A DNA stretch of 64,000 nt from Flagellimonas sp. S3867 (GCF_014698935.1 NZ_JACVMN010000002.1:434001-498000); one strand, 5' to 3'; counted from the stretch's first letter, positions 9,120-18,296 are shown. Translations and numbers: made by a program. Notes: a model not told the origin generated them from the letters alone.

Positions 9120-10034
9120 TTACATTTTTCTTTGTCTAGACACGTTCATTATGGAATTTTTAACTTTTGAACGTTTTTTCCCCGCTGTTTTTCCTGTTTT
9201 CAAATATTGAATGTATCCTCTTCCCTTAAACTCATATATGGTCTCGCTCGCCACATGGTACAATTCAATGGTACTATCATTAATAACGTAAAGCTCAAAA
9301 TAATCATTGCCCAAAAAGTCGTAATCCAATGTTAAAGTTTTGAGTGATGCATCATTGGCCACATCAAAGACTTCAAAACCACCTTCATGATCCCAAACTA
9401 AATTGGCTAGCGAGGTTCCTGTTGCATCCACTGATGACCTAAAGTTCTCATCGGAGAAAAACTGAAGATGGTTTTCCTCGTCGAAGTCATTTACAGCACC
9501 AACTTCGCTGGTATAGGTTTTTTCCCAAGCCTCATATTCTTGCAAGAAGTAATGGATGTTATCATAAAAGACCATGTCATAATCGAAAATGTTTTTTTGG
9601 TATCCACGCAGCACATAGGAAGTATTGGAGCGGGAATCAAACAATTCCAAGGTGTTATTGTTAATGGCATAAACGTCCAACAACCAAAGCCCATCCACAT
9701 CATGATCAATTTCAACAACACCGTTCAATGTGGCATAGGATCCCACATCAATTCCCAGTCCGTTACCAGTTTTCCCAATTCCGACCATATTATTGTTGGC
9801 GTACATAATTCCACGGTCAAATGAAATGGTAAATGCACGCTGCAAATAAGGTACTTCGCCATTTCCTTTGGTGGCGTTAATGTCGATATACCATAAATCG
9901 TATGATTCCAATACCAAAGCGGTATTTATAGGTGATTCTTCAATAAAGTCATCCTCAAATACAACTTCTGTGTAGCATGAGCTGACCAATAATCCTGTAA
10001 ATAATATTCCCAAAAGTAGTTTTCCAAATCTCAT
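9120..10034 (-). CDS. Lipoprotein with two tandem lipocalin-like repeats
   Basis: From ATG 10034 the product is 304 residues with a lipoprotein signal (MRFGKLLLGILFTGLLVSSC). The mature protein contains an internal duplication. The first unit ends 'LLDVYAINNNTLELFD...YVLRGY' and the second ends 'FELYVINDSTIELYH...YEFKGRGY', each preceded by an acidic beta-rich stretch. Such units resemble short lipocalin-like beta-barrels common in Bacteroidota lipoproteins. The C-terminal 35 residues are strongly basic (GKKRSKVKNS...SRQRKM). Ligand and role are unknown. It is transcribed divergently from gpsA. Confidence 0.72.
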   Translation of the reverse strand: MRFGKLLLGILFTGLLVSSCYTEVVFEDDFIEESPINTALVLESYDLWYIDINATKGNGEVPYLQRAFTISFDRGIMYANNNMVGIGKTGNGLGIDVGSYATLNGVVEIDHDVDGLWLLDVYAINNNTLELFDSRSNTSYVLRGYQKNIFDYDMVFYDNIHYFLQEYEAWEKTYTSEVGAVNDFDEENHLQFFSDENFRSSVDATGTSLANLVWDHEGGFEVFDVANDASLKTLTLDYDFLGNDYFELYVINDSTIELYHVASETIYEFKGRGYIQYLKTGKTAGKKRSKVKNSIMNVSRQRKM

Positions 10035-10158
10035 AATCCAAGTTTTTTGATTCAACTAGTTAAGTTCAAGCATTATGCCAAAATTTATAACTTACTGTAA
10101 ACCATCTGTTTACATATTAAAAATTAGATTGTTTAGCTTTATGCCATAAATTTTATTA

Positions 10159-11160
10159 ATGATTCAAAAACCTCGGTTTGGTGTATTGGGAGGCGGTAGC
10201 TGGGCAACAGCCATTGTTAAAATGCTATCTGAAAACTTGGACAATGTTGCCTGGTATATGCGAAGTGTCTACGTTATTGAACACTTAAAAAGTGAGGGGC
10301 ACAACCCCAACTATATCAGCTCAGCTGAGTTTGACGTCTCCAAACTTCAATTGAGCAACAACATTAATGAGGTTGTTGAACAGTCTGATATTCTAATTTT
10401 TGCCATTCCCTCTGCCTTTTTGGAAGGAGAGCTTGAAAAGCTCACCTCTTCACTAAATGGCAAAATAATTTTTTCGGCTATTAAAGGAATTGTGCCTGAG
10501 AGTGGACTAATTGTGGGGGAACATTTTCATGACGTTTATCAAATCCCATTTGAAAACATTGGTGTGATTACAGGTCCTTGCCATGCGGAAGAGGTTGCAT
10601 TGGAGCGTTTGTCATACCTCACCATTGCTTGTGCCGATGCCGCCAAAGCGGAAATAGTTGCAAGTAAACTGCGAAGCCATTACATCCGAACTAAAATTTC
10701 CGATGATATTATAGGAACTGAATATGCAGCAATGCTCAAAAACATCTATGCCATTGCCGCGGGAATTGCACACGGTCTAAGATATGGTGATAATTTTCAA
10801 AGTGTTTTAATGAGCAATGCCATTCGTGAGATGAAGCGTTTTATAGGCAAAGTGTATAAAATGAAACGAAATATCAACAATTCGGCCTATTTGGGTGATT
10901 TGCTAGTAACCGGATATTCTACTTTTAGTCGCAACCGTATGTTCGGAAATATGATCGGCAGAGGTTATACGGTAAAAAGCGCGATGATGGAAATGAATAT
11001 GGTAGCCGAAGGTTATTATGCCACCAAAAGTGCTTACCTAATAAATGAAAAAAACAAAAAGAAGTCGAAGCTTCCTATCATCAATGCGGTTTACCAAATC
11101 CTTTATCAAGATAAAAATCCTAAAAAAGTCTTTAAAAAGCTTACGGAAAAATTGGACTAG
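10159..11160 (+). CDS. gpsA: Glycerol-3-phosphate dehydrogenase [NAD(P)+]
   Basis: A 333-residue cytosolic enzyme that reduces dihydroxyacetone phosphate to sn-glycerol-3-phosphate, the backbone for phospholipids. The N-terminal 'RFGVLGGGSWATAIVKML' is the Rossmann GxGxxx nucleotide loop, 'SAIKGIVPESG' and 'GPCHAEEVALERL' are family motifs, and the C-terminal domain carries 'EYAAMLKNIYAIAAGIAHGLRYGDNF' with the catalytic Lys and 'GDLLVTGYSTFSRNRMFG'. The motif is GPCHAEEV rather than the enterobacterial GPSFA form, as expected in Bacteroidota. The membrane-bound counterpart GlpD is encoded nearby at 13444-15111. Confidence 0.95.
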   Translation: MIQKPRFGVLGGGSWATAIVKMLSENLDNVAWYMRSVYVIEHLKSEGHNPNYISSAEFDVSKLQLSNNINEVVEQSDILIFAIPSAFLEGELEKLTSSLNGKIIFSAIKGIVPESGLIVGEHFHDVYQIPFENIGVITGPCHAEEVALERLSYLTIACADAAKAEIVASKLRSHYIRTKISDDIIGTEYAAMLKNIYAIAAGIAHGLRYGDNFQSVLMSNAIREMKRFIGKVYKMKRNINNSAYLGDLLVTGYSTFSRNRMFGNMIGRGYTVKSAMMEMNMVAEGYYATKSAYLINEKNKKKSKLPIINAVYQILYQDKNPKKVFKKLTEKLD

Positions 11161-11182
11161 ATCATACAATGTATAGTTCCCT

Positions 11183-11244
11183 TGTCAGGTTGAGACCTAG
11201 TTGAAATATCCGCCTAACACATCTCGACTGCGCCCGATATGACA
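11183..11244. repeat. Degenerate REP-like palindromic repeat
   Basis: Immediately after gpsA, TGTCAGGTTGAG (11184-11195) and CTCGACTGCGCCCGATATGACA (11223-11244) face each other; TGTCA/TGACA and GAG/CTC are complementary. The wording 'TGTCA..TTGAG...CTCGACTGCGC..GATATGACA' resembles dispersed intergenic palindromes I know from flavobacterial genomes. The interior of the left arm is decayed. I saw no second copy in this window, so the repeat call rests on memory and on the inverted ends. Confidence 0.45.
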
Positions 11245-11247
11245 GAA

Positions 11248-12000
11248 TCAATTCAACAATACCTCATCACTTATACTTTTCCCTCTTGGAATGGAATTGT
11301 CCTGAATATCTATGGTCATAGCGTCATATGATTTTATATGCGCCTTGTTCACAATATAAGATTTGTGCACCCTTCGAAAATTATCAGGTAAAGCCTCTAA
11401 AGCCGCCTTTACACTGCCATAACTGGTAATCTTCGATTTATCGGCTAAATGATAGGTCACATAATTTCCAAGACCTTCAACAAAAAGAATGTTTTCTATA
11501 GGTACACGATGGGTTTTTCTGTTGGAGCGAATTTCCAAGATTTCAGATTCGAGACCCTTGTTTTTTTCATGTTCAATCGCCCACAATTGGAACAATTTTG
11601 CCCCCAGCACCAATAAAACTGTGGTATTTATCAAAATAATGGCCCTCACCAACATCATTATACTGAACAATCCTGAGCTAGAATCATTCAATAACAATTC
11701 TTCATAAAAAAGGTGGATGAAAATGCGTTGAAGAATGCCTCCCAAAATTAAGGCAATGGCATAACCTGTAAAAAACTCCTTAAACTTTCGCTTCAACAAA
11801 AACCGAGGTAATAGAAAATAAATGGTAAAATAAACTGCCAATATTCGAATGGGCAGCAAAATAAATTCCAAATAAAAAGAGGCTAAATAGCCTTCCTCTC
11901 CTACCCAAATCAATCCAAAAAGCACATAATAGAGCACCCAAAAAATGGCATGTGTCGCCACTCTTGAATTAAATAGGTTAAAATTATTGGCTGATTTCAC
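11248..12000 (-). CDS. Membrane-anchored LytTR-type DNA-binding regulator
   Basis: A 250-residue protein. Four hydrophobic segments occupy residues about 12-140 (for example 'ATHAIFWVLYYVLFGLIWV' and 'IMMLVRAIILINTTVLLVLG'). A short coiled linker then leads to a LytTR domain at about 155-250, with 'PIENILFVEGLGNYVTYHL' and 'NFRRVHKSYIVNKAHI'. LytTR domains bind DNA direct repeats; here the receiver domain normally found in LytR/AlgR regulators is replaced by membrane helices, so the sensor is probably the membrane part. Target genes are not evident. Confidence 0.85.
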   Translation of the reverse strand: MKSANNFNLFNSRVATHAIFWVLYYVLFGLIWVGEEGYLASFYLEFILLPIRILAVYFTIYFLLPRFLLKRKFKEFFTGYAIALILGGILQRIFIHLFYEELLLNDSSSGLFSIMMLVRAIILINTTVLLVLGAKLFQLWAIEHEKNKGLESEILEIRSNRKTHRVPIENILFVEGLGNYVTYHLADKSKITSYGSVKAALEALPDNFRRVHKSYIVNKAHIKSYDAMTIDIQDNSIPRGKSISDEVLLN

Positions 12001-12121
12001 GTGCTATAAATTTCAAATCATTGCCTAAGCTTCATTGGCATAAAAAACAGTTCCCTTCGTATAAATTGTCCCTTATCTAAAAATAGGCAATCTAATTTTA
12101 AAGAAAACTTAAATCATCAGC

Positions 12122-13447
12122 ATGAAATCAAAAAACGGATTATTTGTAATATGTGTTCTTGCCTTATTTTCAACTTTGACGGTTAGTTCTCAAATTTTAG
12201 GAAGAAGAAGCTCGTGGGAAGCCAAAATAAAAGGACCAGAAGGAGGTCTTCCGGGCTCCAAAATCATGGAAGTAAAAACCAATTCTCCACTTGGAAAAGC
12301 AAATTTCTTAGCCAATGATGTTATTATCGAAGTTGATGCAATCCCAATTTCTGATGAAGAGGTTTGGAGCGAGGTTTCCTACGGGCTGAGGGCAAACAAG
12401 CGCACCAAAATAAAAGCAATCCGAAATGGTGAAGTGGTAGAGGCCATGGTTCAATTTAATCCTTTGGAAAAGGAAAATCATCCAGGATTGGACACCTATT
12501 ATGAAGAAATAACAAGTACTTACGGGATTACACAGCGCATCATTATTACCAAACCTAAAAAATCTGGAAAACAACCAGCCATAGTTTTAATTGGAGGGTT
12601 AAGTTGTTCAAGCATTGAAACGTATCCGGGAAGAAAAGGAAATTGGGTACAGACCATTAAGGATTTGGTCGAAAAATCGGGAATGGTGGTTATGCGCATT
12701 GAAAAAGCAGGTGTTGGCGATAGTGAGGGTGATTGTAGTCAATCTGATTTTAAAACGGATATCGAAGGCTTCCGAGCCGCCATTAAAAAACTAAAGACTA
12801 AACCTTATGTGGATACTTCCAAAATCATTGTTTACGGATCAAGTATGGGCAGCGCCCTTGCCCCGCTATTTGCGAATGAATTTGATTTGGCCGGTGTAAT
12901 TTCCGATGGGACGTTTTTTAAGACATGGTATGAACACATGCTTGAAATTGAACGTCGCTTGCTACAATTCAGGGGTAATAGCGAATCCGAGATAGTACAA
13001 AAAATGAATAAATATTACATCCCCTTATATTATGGGATGCTCATTGAAAAAAAGACGTATCAAGAAGTGGTTGATGCATATCCTGCCCTTGCAGATTATA
13101 ATTATCACTCCGCAGCACATATGTACGGTCGTCCGGTAGCCTATTATCAGCAACTACAAAATTTTGATTTGGCCGGCCAATGGGAAAAACTAAAAGTTCC
13201 GGTTCGTATTTTGCGTGGCACCAATGATTGGATCATGTCTTCCTTCGATAACAAAATGATTATTGATGTTTTGGAACGAAGTGGACATAAAGACCATCTT
13301 TTACACGAGTATCCGGGATTGGATCATTGGAATACCATTCATGACAGTCCGAAAAATTCCTTTGAGGGAAAACCAGGTAAATGGGATGAGGGCACCATCA
13401 ACCTAATTGTTGAATGGGCCCAGGAAATGGTCGGCTTAAAATCTTAA
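12122..13447 (+). CDS. Exported PDZ-alpha/beta-hydrolase fusion protein
   Basis: A 441-residue protein with a signal peptide (residues 1-24, ending VSSQ). Residues about 35-125 form a PDZ-like domain (GSKIMEVKTNSPLGKANFLANDV, then 'VIIEVDAIPISDEEVW'). The rest is an alpha/beta-hydrolase with oxyanion-loop 'LIGGLSCSSIETYPG', nucleophile elbow YGSSMGSA, acid 'GTNDWIM' and catalytic His in 'GLDHWNTIH'. The product should act in the periplasm on an ester, peptide or lipid. The gene is convergent with glpD, and their stops overlap by 4 bp. Confidence 0.85.
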   Translation: MKSKNGLFVICVLALFSTLTVSSQILGRRSSWEAKIKGPEGGLPGSKIMEVKTNSPLGKANFLANDVIIEVDAIPISDEEVWSEVSYGLRANKRTKIKAIRNGEVVEAMVQFNPLEKENHPGLDTYYEEITSTYGITQRIIITKPKKSGKQPAIVLIGGLSCSSIETYPGRKGNWVQTIKDLVEKSGMVVMRIEKAGVGDSEGDCSQSDFKTDIEGFRAAIKKLKTKPYVDTSKIIVYGSSMGSALAPLFANEFDLAGVISDGTFFKTWYEHMLEIERRLLQFRGNSESEIVQKMNKYYIPLYYGMLIEKKTYQEVVDAYPALADYNYHSAAHMYGRPVAYYQQLQNFDLAGQWEKLKVPVRILRGTNDWIMSSFDNKMIIDVLERSGHKDHLLHEYPGLDHWNTIHDSPKNSFEGKPGKWDEGTINLIVEWAQEMVGLKS

Positions 13448-15111
13448 GCCCGTTCCAATGAAAAATTGGAATGGGAATCCAATGCTGTCAAAAGGTCTTC
13501 TTTGAAAGATTGAATTTGTGCCTCATCATACTCATACGCTTTCTTGAATTCTTCCAGAACGGGTTCCATATAATTTCGAACACTATCAATGTCAAAGTAT
13601 AATCGTCCTGTTCGCCTAATAAAAAAGTCCATTGGGTTGATTACCATCTCATGGTCAATAGCAAACTGCGTCTCGGCACATAGCATCCGAACATGGATAT
13701 TTTCGTGTTCTAAAGTATTGTAATATTCCAAAATGGTGTCAGTCTGTTTACCGTAGGTGGTCACCAAATACCAAGCATCGTATTCTGTAAATCCATATTC
13801 CTTGATTTGCCCAAACACCTGTGCAATGTATTTTTTTACTTGTTTGTATTTTTTAAAATCGCTTCCGCAGAGTGGAATTTTATCGGTAACACAAGGTTCA
13901 ACTTCAATTTCATGGTCCTCCTCCATTTTCTTGGCGATACGGTTCACCACCCGTTCGGCCATTTTTCGATAGCCGGTCAATTTTCCTCCTGCAATGCTCA
14001 CTAATCCAGAATCAGAAGTAAAAATCTCATCTTTGCGCGATAATTCGGAGGCTGATTTCCCTTCTTCATGAATCAGCGGACGTAGTCCGGCCCAAGAAGA
14101 AATAATATCGTCCATTTCCAGGTTAATGGAAGGGAACATATTGTTCACTGCAGAAATCAGATAAATGGCATCGGCTAAATCCACATCGATTTTATCCTTA
14201 TCGGAATCATAATTGGTATCAGTTGTGCCCACATAGGTAACTTTGCCTCTTGGGATGGCAAACATCATTCTCCCATCAGGAATGTCAAAATAGACAGATT
14301 GTTTCACAGGAAGCTTGTCCTTTGGGAATACCAAATGTGCTCCTTTTGTCAAATGCAGACGTTTTCCCTTTTTGGACTTGTTTACACCTCGGAGTTCGTC
14401 TACCCACGGACCGGCCGCGCTAATTACATACTTTGATTTTATTTGAAATTCATCGCCTGAAACTTCATCTTTCACCTTAACCCCAACAACTTTTTCTTCT
14501 TCATATATAAAATCGACGACCTTGGCGTAGTTCAGCGCCGAAGCGCCAAACTGAAGGCTAGTTTTGATATTTTCGATGGTAAGTCGGGCATCATCGGTTC
14601 GGTATTCAGCATAATAACCCGCTCCATTCAAAATCTTCCTCGGCAATAGTGGTTCAAGTTTCAGTGCCTCTTTTTTCTCTAACATTTGACGTTTGTCATC
14701 ACCAGTTACTTGGGCCAGAATATCGTACACTTTTAAGCCAATTGAAGTCAACCATTTGCCATAGGAGCCTCCTTCGATCAATGGGAGCAACATTTTTTCG
14801 GGTAACACTAAATGGGGAGCCAATTTGTGAACAATCGCCCTTTCGGAACCTACTTCCTTCACCAACCAAAAGTCGAATTGTTTGAGGTAACGCAGTCCTC
14901 CGTGAATCAATTTGGTTGATTTACTGCTGGTTCCGGATGCAAAATCCCCTTTTTCCAACAAGGCCACTTTCATTCCTCTTGAAGCAGCATCCAAAGCAAT
15001 TCCTCCCCCAGTAATACCACCTCCGATAACCACCAAATCGAAATCTTCTTCCGAAAGTTTTTTAATGGCATCATTTCTATCTAGGTTGGAAAATCTAATA
15101 TTATTTTTCAT
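13444..15111 (-). CDS. glpD: Aerobic FAD-dependent glycerol-3-phosphate dehydrogenase
   Basis: A 555-residue membrane-associated flavoenzyme that oxidises glycerol-3-phosphate to dihydroxyacetone phosphate and passes electrons to quinone. The FAD loop is 'LVVIGGGITGGGIALDAASRG', followed by the GlpD signature 'KSTKLIHGGLRYL'. The conserved 'YVGTTDTNYD' and 'SSWAGLRPL' segments and the C-terminal DAO-C domain are also present. Length is normal. With GpsA 2.3 kb away, the window encodes both directions of the DHAP/G3P redox step. No glpK or glpF is present here. Confidence 0.95.
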   Translation of the reverse strand: MKNNIRFSNLDRNDAIKKLSEEDFDLVVIGGGITGGGIALDAASRGMKVALLEKGDFASGTSSKSTKLIHGGLRYLKQFDFWLVKEVGSERAIVHKLAPHLVLPEKMLLPLIEGGSYGKWLTSIGLKVYDILAQVTGDDKRQMLEKKEALKLEPLLPRKILNGAGYYAEYRTDDARLTIENIKTSLQFGASALNYAKVVDFIYEEEKVVGVKVKDEVSGDEFQIKSKYVISAAGPWVDELRGVNKSKKGKRLHLTKGAHLVFPKDKLPVKQSVYFDIPDGRMMFAIPRGKVTYVGTTDTNYDSDKDKIDVDLADAIYLISAVNNMFPSINLEMDDIISSWAGLRPLIHEEGKSASELSRKDEIFTSDSGLVSIAGGKLTGYRKMAERVVNRIAKKMEEDHEIEVEPCVTDKIPLCGSDFKKYKQVKKYIAQVFGQIKEYGFTEYDAWYLVTTYGKQTDTILEYYNTLEHENIHVRMLCAETQFAIDHEMVINPMDFFIRRTGRLYFDIDSVRNYMEPVLEEFKKAYEYDEAQIQSFKEDLLTALDSHSNFSLERA

Positions 15112-15186
15112 AGCTGTTTAATTCTGCTGGAGCAAAAGGAAAAGGTAATTTGAATATTTCATGGAACAAGCTAGATTAAGTTTGTC

Positions 15187-15501
15187 TCAATTCTGCTTGT
15201 TGAACTCATATTCCCTTTCCACCAGACAAATTCGAACCTTGTACCACGAATACCAGTCTTTGATTCCCTTTCTTTGGGCAACTTTATGGTCCATATTTGC
15301 TTTCCAATTGGCAATCGCCTCTAAATTCTCCCAATAACTTATAGTAATTCCCAGTTCGTCACGAGCACTTTCGTAGTGCAAAAAACCCGGCTGCTCTTTG
15401 GCCAATTTTTCCATATCATCCGCCATTTGGGAATATCCGTTATCGCCTTCGGTTCGGGTATTTGTAAAAATTACGGCGTAATAGGGCTTCTGTAACTCCA
15501 T
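15187..15501 (-). CDS. Antibiotic-biosynthesis-monooxygenase (ABM) domain protein
   Basis: A 104-residue dimeric alpha+beta-barrel (ABM) protein: 'YAVIFTNTRTEGDNGYSQMADDMEKLAKEQPGFLHYES' followed by 'ITISYWENLEAIANWKANMDHKVAQ' are the family's conserved stretches. Family members are cofactor-free monooxygenases or haem-degrading enzymes; this one lacks any diagnostic substrate residue I can point to. It begins directly at the end of the upstream gene (stop and ATG abut), so it is translated from the same message. Confidence 0.82.
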   Translation of the reverse strand: MELQKPYYAVIFTNTRTEGDNGYSQMADDMEKLAKEQPGFLHYESARDELGITISYWENLEAIANWKANMDHKVAQRKGIKDWYSWYKVRICLVEREYEFNKQN

Positions 15502-15858
15502 TTATTTAATGTATTCCTTTTCCACAAAATAGTGAACCAATGCTTCTTTCATTAGAACGGCCTGCTCACCTGCCTTTAGTGGTGGTAATTGCTCTTTTAT
15601 TTTATAATGTGGCCAACCATCATCGTCAAAAAAATCAAAATCATAATAGCCATATGGTTCCAGCAACCTGCAAATGGCGATATGCATCAAATTGACCTTC
15701 TCATCTTTTTTAAAACTTCTATGCAGTTTTCCCAATTCTTGAACGCCCACTAAATAAATCATGCCATCCAAATCCAAAGGGTCGCCATCAGAAAATTGCA
15801 TGGACAATTTTTCAACCAAAAATTCCCATCGTTCCTTAAGTTTATCGTCTCTGGACAT
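15502..15858 (-). CDS. Conserved hypothetical protein of Bacteroidota
   Basis: From ATG 15858 the product is 118 residues (MSRDDKLKERWEFL...), cytosolic, with helices and an acidic aromatic stretch 'YGYYDFDFFDDDGWPHY'. 'DLDGMIYLVGVQELGKL' suggests a compact helical bundle. I do not recognise a catalytic motif. It is the first gene of a two-gene minus-strand unit with the ABM protein, and starts divergently from cvpA 61 bp away. An ATG at 15879 would add seven residues. Confidence 0.7.
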   Translation of the reverse strand: MSRDDKLKERWEFLVEKLSMQFSDGDPLDLDGMIYLVGVQELGKLHRSFKKDEKVNLMHIAICRLLEPYGYYDFDFFDDDGWPHYKIKEQLPPLKAGEQAVLMKEALVHYFVEKEYIK

Positions 15859-15919
15859 ACATGCATTTAGGAGTTCCAAAGGTACAAATCAATATCCTAT
15901 ATTTGTTTAAAACCGAGGT

Positions 15920-16432
15920 ATGGAGTTTTTGGATATTGTTATAGGAATTCTTTTGGTGTGGGGGTTATACAAGGGACTAAAAAATGGTCTTTTTGTTGAA
16001 ATTGCTTCGCTGGTCGCGCTTATAGGAGGAATTTATGGGGCTATCCATTTTTCATACATTATTGGGAACTCCCTGGCAAAACGTTTTGATTGGAGCGAAA
16101 CATACATCAATATCACTGCTTTTTTGATTACTTTTTTTGCTATTGTCCTCTTGGTCCATTTTGCTGGAAAATTTTTGACAAAAATTGCAGATTTTGCCAT
16201 GCTCGGATTTTTAAACAAACTGGCAGGTGGGGTATTTGGCACTTTAAAAGTTGCCATCATTATCGGAGCTTTGCTCATCTTTTTCGAACGACTTACCGAT
16301 TCTTTCAACTTTGTAAATGAGGAAACCAAGAAAGAATCCATCTTCTACGAGCCGGTAAAGGAAATTGGTGCTTTCGTTTTTGATCTTGTCCTGAAAGAAG
16401 AGAATAATAAACCTATTTCAGACGAAGAGTAA
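15920..16432 (+). CDS. CvpA-family membrane protein
   Basis: A 170-residue protein with four membrane helices. The opening 'FLDIVIGILLVWGLYKGLKNGLFVEIASLVALIGGIYGAI' is the CvpA/colicin V production protein signature, and 'FAMLGFLNKLAGGVFGTLKVAIIIGALLIF' matches the second half. The C-terminal 35 residues are a charged cytosolic tail. The family is implicated in envelope homeostasis and, in enterobacteria, colicin V production; the biochemical role is unknown. The 245 bp downstream hold no gene or clear regulatory signal apart from a small inverted repeat GGGATT/AATCCC at about 16641-16660. Confidence 0.85.
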   Translation: MEFLDIVIGILLVWGLYKGLKNGLFVEIASLVALIGGIYGAIHFSYIIGNSLAKRFDWSETYINITAFLITFFAIVLLVHFAGKFLTKIADFAMLGFLNKLAGGVFGTLKVAIIIGALLIFFERLTDSFNFVNEETKKESIFYEPVKEIGAFVFDLVLKEENNKPISDEE

Positions 16433-16677
16433 CTTTTCATAATCGGTCTTTGGACATCATCTAAAACACGACCATAAGCGTCACATAAACGGTATGTTTT
16501 TCCCGATGAATGGGATTCACTATATCGAACTTTTTGGTATTTAATAGGGGTTTAATGCAGCTCGACGGATTAATTGCACCTCCTGCGGATGATTTATGGT
16601 CAAAGCATATTCCTCTTCTAGCTTAGGCCCTAGAACACATGGGATTAGAGAACAAATCCCAATGATTGCCCTCGAAA

Positions 16678-17202
16678 ATGAAAAAATTATATTACGCTTT
16701 TTTAGCTGCGGCATCCGTGGTGGTGCTCAGCACATGCAGCAAATCTTCCTCAGTTGAAGAGCAGACCGATCTCTCAGGCTCGTTTCCTGGTAACGAAAAG
16801 GTAGTAATCGATGCTTCCAAAATGGAAGAAGCGGTTTTGGATATGGTCAACGAACATCGTTCCTCCATAGGAGTTTCTGCTTTAATTTCTAGTCCTTCGT
16901 CTTATAAGTATGCACAAGAGCATAACACCTACATGATTTCCAAAAACAAATTGAGCCATGATAATTTTGATGCCCGGGCATCTGACATAGCTACAGAAAT
17001 CAATGCGGTAGAGGTAGGCGAAAATGTGGCTAGATTTTATTCCTCGGCAGCACTGGTCGTTGAAGGATGGCTCAACAGTACATCGCATAAAGAAACCCTT
17101 GAAAAAGCCTTTACACATACTACCTTAAGCGTGCAATTGGATAAAGATGGGAGACCATATTTTACCCAAATATTCATGAAGATAGAATCCAACAACCCTT
17201 AA
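16678..17202 (+). CDS. Exported CAP/SCP-domain protein
   Basis: A 174-residue secreted or lipid-anchored protein from ATG 16678. The signal is MKKLYYAFLAAASVVVLSTC; the Thr before Cys makes the lipobox weak but plausible. The mature part is a CAP (SCP/YkwD-like) domain: 'MVNEHRSSIGVSALISSPSSYKYAQEHNTYM' near the start, then 'KLSHDNFDARA', 'VGENVARF' and 'VEGWLNSTSHKETLEKAFTHT'. The His residues of 'LSHDNF' and 'TSHKE' belong to the CAP tetrad. Bacterial members have been linked to the cell surface; target unknown. It appears monocistronic. Confidence 0.85.
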   Translation: MKKLYYAFLAAASVVVLSTCSKSSSVEEQTDLSGSFPGNEKVVIDASKMEEAVLDMVNEHRSSIGVSALISSPSSYKYAQEHNTYMISKNKLSHDNFDARASDIATEINAVEVGENVARFYSSAALVVEGWLNSTSHKETLEKAFTHTTLSVQLDKDGRPYFTQIFMKIESNNP

Positions 17203-17309
17203 GGCAGTAGTTATATTAGTGCTAAAAAGATATGCAAATAGCGGGTCTTTTTTATTAAAGCCTATGTTTCAAAAAAGGATTTTTATACCTTTCACAAAAT
17301 CATTGCAAA

Positions 17310-17849
17310 ATGGCAATTCAACCACCATTTAATCTGAACAAGTGGATAGAAGAAAACCGGGATACCTTAAAGCCTCCGGTCGGCAACAGGAATCTTTACA
17401 AAGAAGCCGGTGACTATATTGTGATGATCGTAGCCGGTCCCAATGCCCGAAAAGATTACCATTACAATGAAACTGAAGAGCTCTTTTACCAGTTGGAAGG
17501 TAATATTGAGGTACATATTCAAGAGGATGGACAAAAAAAGACGATGACCTTAGGGCCTGGTGATATGTATTTACATCCGGCCAAGGTTCCCCATTCGCCA
17601 GTGCGACATAAAGGGTCCATTGGTTTGGTAGTGGAAAGAAAACGGGCAGAGATGAACGTGGATGACGGTTTGTTGTGGTTTTGTGATAACTGTAATCATA
17701 AATTGTATGAGGCCTATTTTACCTTGCACGATATTGAAAAAGATTTTTTGGGCCATTTCGAATATTTTTATGGTTCCGAAGAACTTCGAACCTGTGACAA
17801 TTGTGGTACTGTTATGCCTGTTGATGAACGATTTATAGCAAAAGATTAA
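17310..17849 (+). CDS. nbaC: 3-Hydroxyanthranilate 3,4-dioxygenase
   Basis: A 179-residue cupin. Iron ligands are visible at the textbook positions: His51 and Glu57 (HYNETEELFYQLEG) and His95 (AKVPHSPVRH), with substrate-binding Arg47 and Arg99. A C-terminal rubredoxin-like site has Cys125/Cys128 (CDNC) and Cys162/Cys165 (CDNC). The enzyme cleaves 3-hydroxyanthranilate in the kynurenine route of tryptophan breakdown or NAD synthesis. A DUF1304 gene follows after 2 bp and an aldehyde dehydrogenase after that. The other kynurenine genes (kmo, kynU, tdo) are not in this window. Confidence 0.94.
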   Translation: MAIQPPFNLNKWIEENRDTLKPPVGNRNLYKEAGDYIVMIVAGPNARKDYHYNETEELFYQLEGNIEVHIQEDGQKKTMTLGPGDMYLHPAKVPHSPVRHKGSIGLVVERKRAEMNVDDGLLWFCDNCNHKLYEAYFTLHDIEKDFLGHFEYFYGSEELRTCDNCGTVMPVDERFIAKD

Positions 17850-17851
17850 AT

Positions 17852-18223
17852 ATGCTTATAGCCGGAAAATTCTTTATCGTATTAGTTGCCATCTTGCATC
17901 TGTATTTTTTATGGTTGGAAATGTTTGCTTGGACCACCAAAGCCAAAAAAGTTTTTCGCTCATTACCAGAACATCTCTTTGAGCCTACCAAAACATTAGC
18001 AGCCAACCAAGGTTTGTACAATGGCTTTTTGGCTGCTGGATTAATTTGGTCCTTGTTGATTGAAAATCAAGAGTGGCAACTCTACGTTGCCCTATTCTTT
18101 TTAGGATGTGTAGCTGTGGCCGGGGTATTTGGTGCCGTGACCGCTTCCAAAAAAATATTTACTGTACAAGCACTTCCCGCGCTTATCGGAATTGTGCTTT
18201 TGCTATTGTCCCATTTCCTTTAA
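17852..18223 (+). CDS. DUF1304 membrane protein
   Basis: A 123-residue protein with four membrane helices. 'VAILHLYFLWLEMFAWTT' followed by 'LAANQGLYNGFLAAGLIWSLL' is the DUF1304 signature (the conserved 'NQGLYNGFLA'). No function is established for the family. It starts 2 bp after the dioxygenase stop and is probably co-transcribed, but no functional connection to aromatic metabolism can be read from the protein itself. Confidence 0.85.
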   Translation: MLIAGKFFIVLVAILHLYFLWLEMFAWTTKAKKVFRSLPEHLFEPTKTLAANQGLYNGFLAAGLIWSLLIENQEWQLYVALFFLGCVAVAGVFGAVTASKKIFTVQALPALIGIVLLLLSHFL

Positions 18224-18296
18224 AAATCTTAGTTTCGCTCTCTGGTATTATTCGTAGTTTTGAAAAATATAACAATTCATACTTAAAAAGTTATAA

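Noticed and set aside
16433-16677. Possible RNA or regulatory element in the cvpA-CAP gap
   Set aside because: Only a weak inverted repeat (GGGATT/AATCCC) is visible, with no T-run, promoter or repeat elsewhere.
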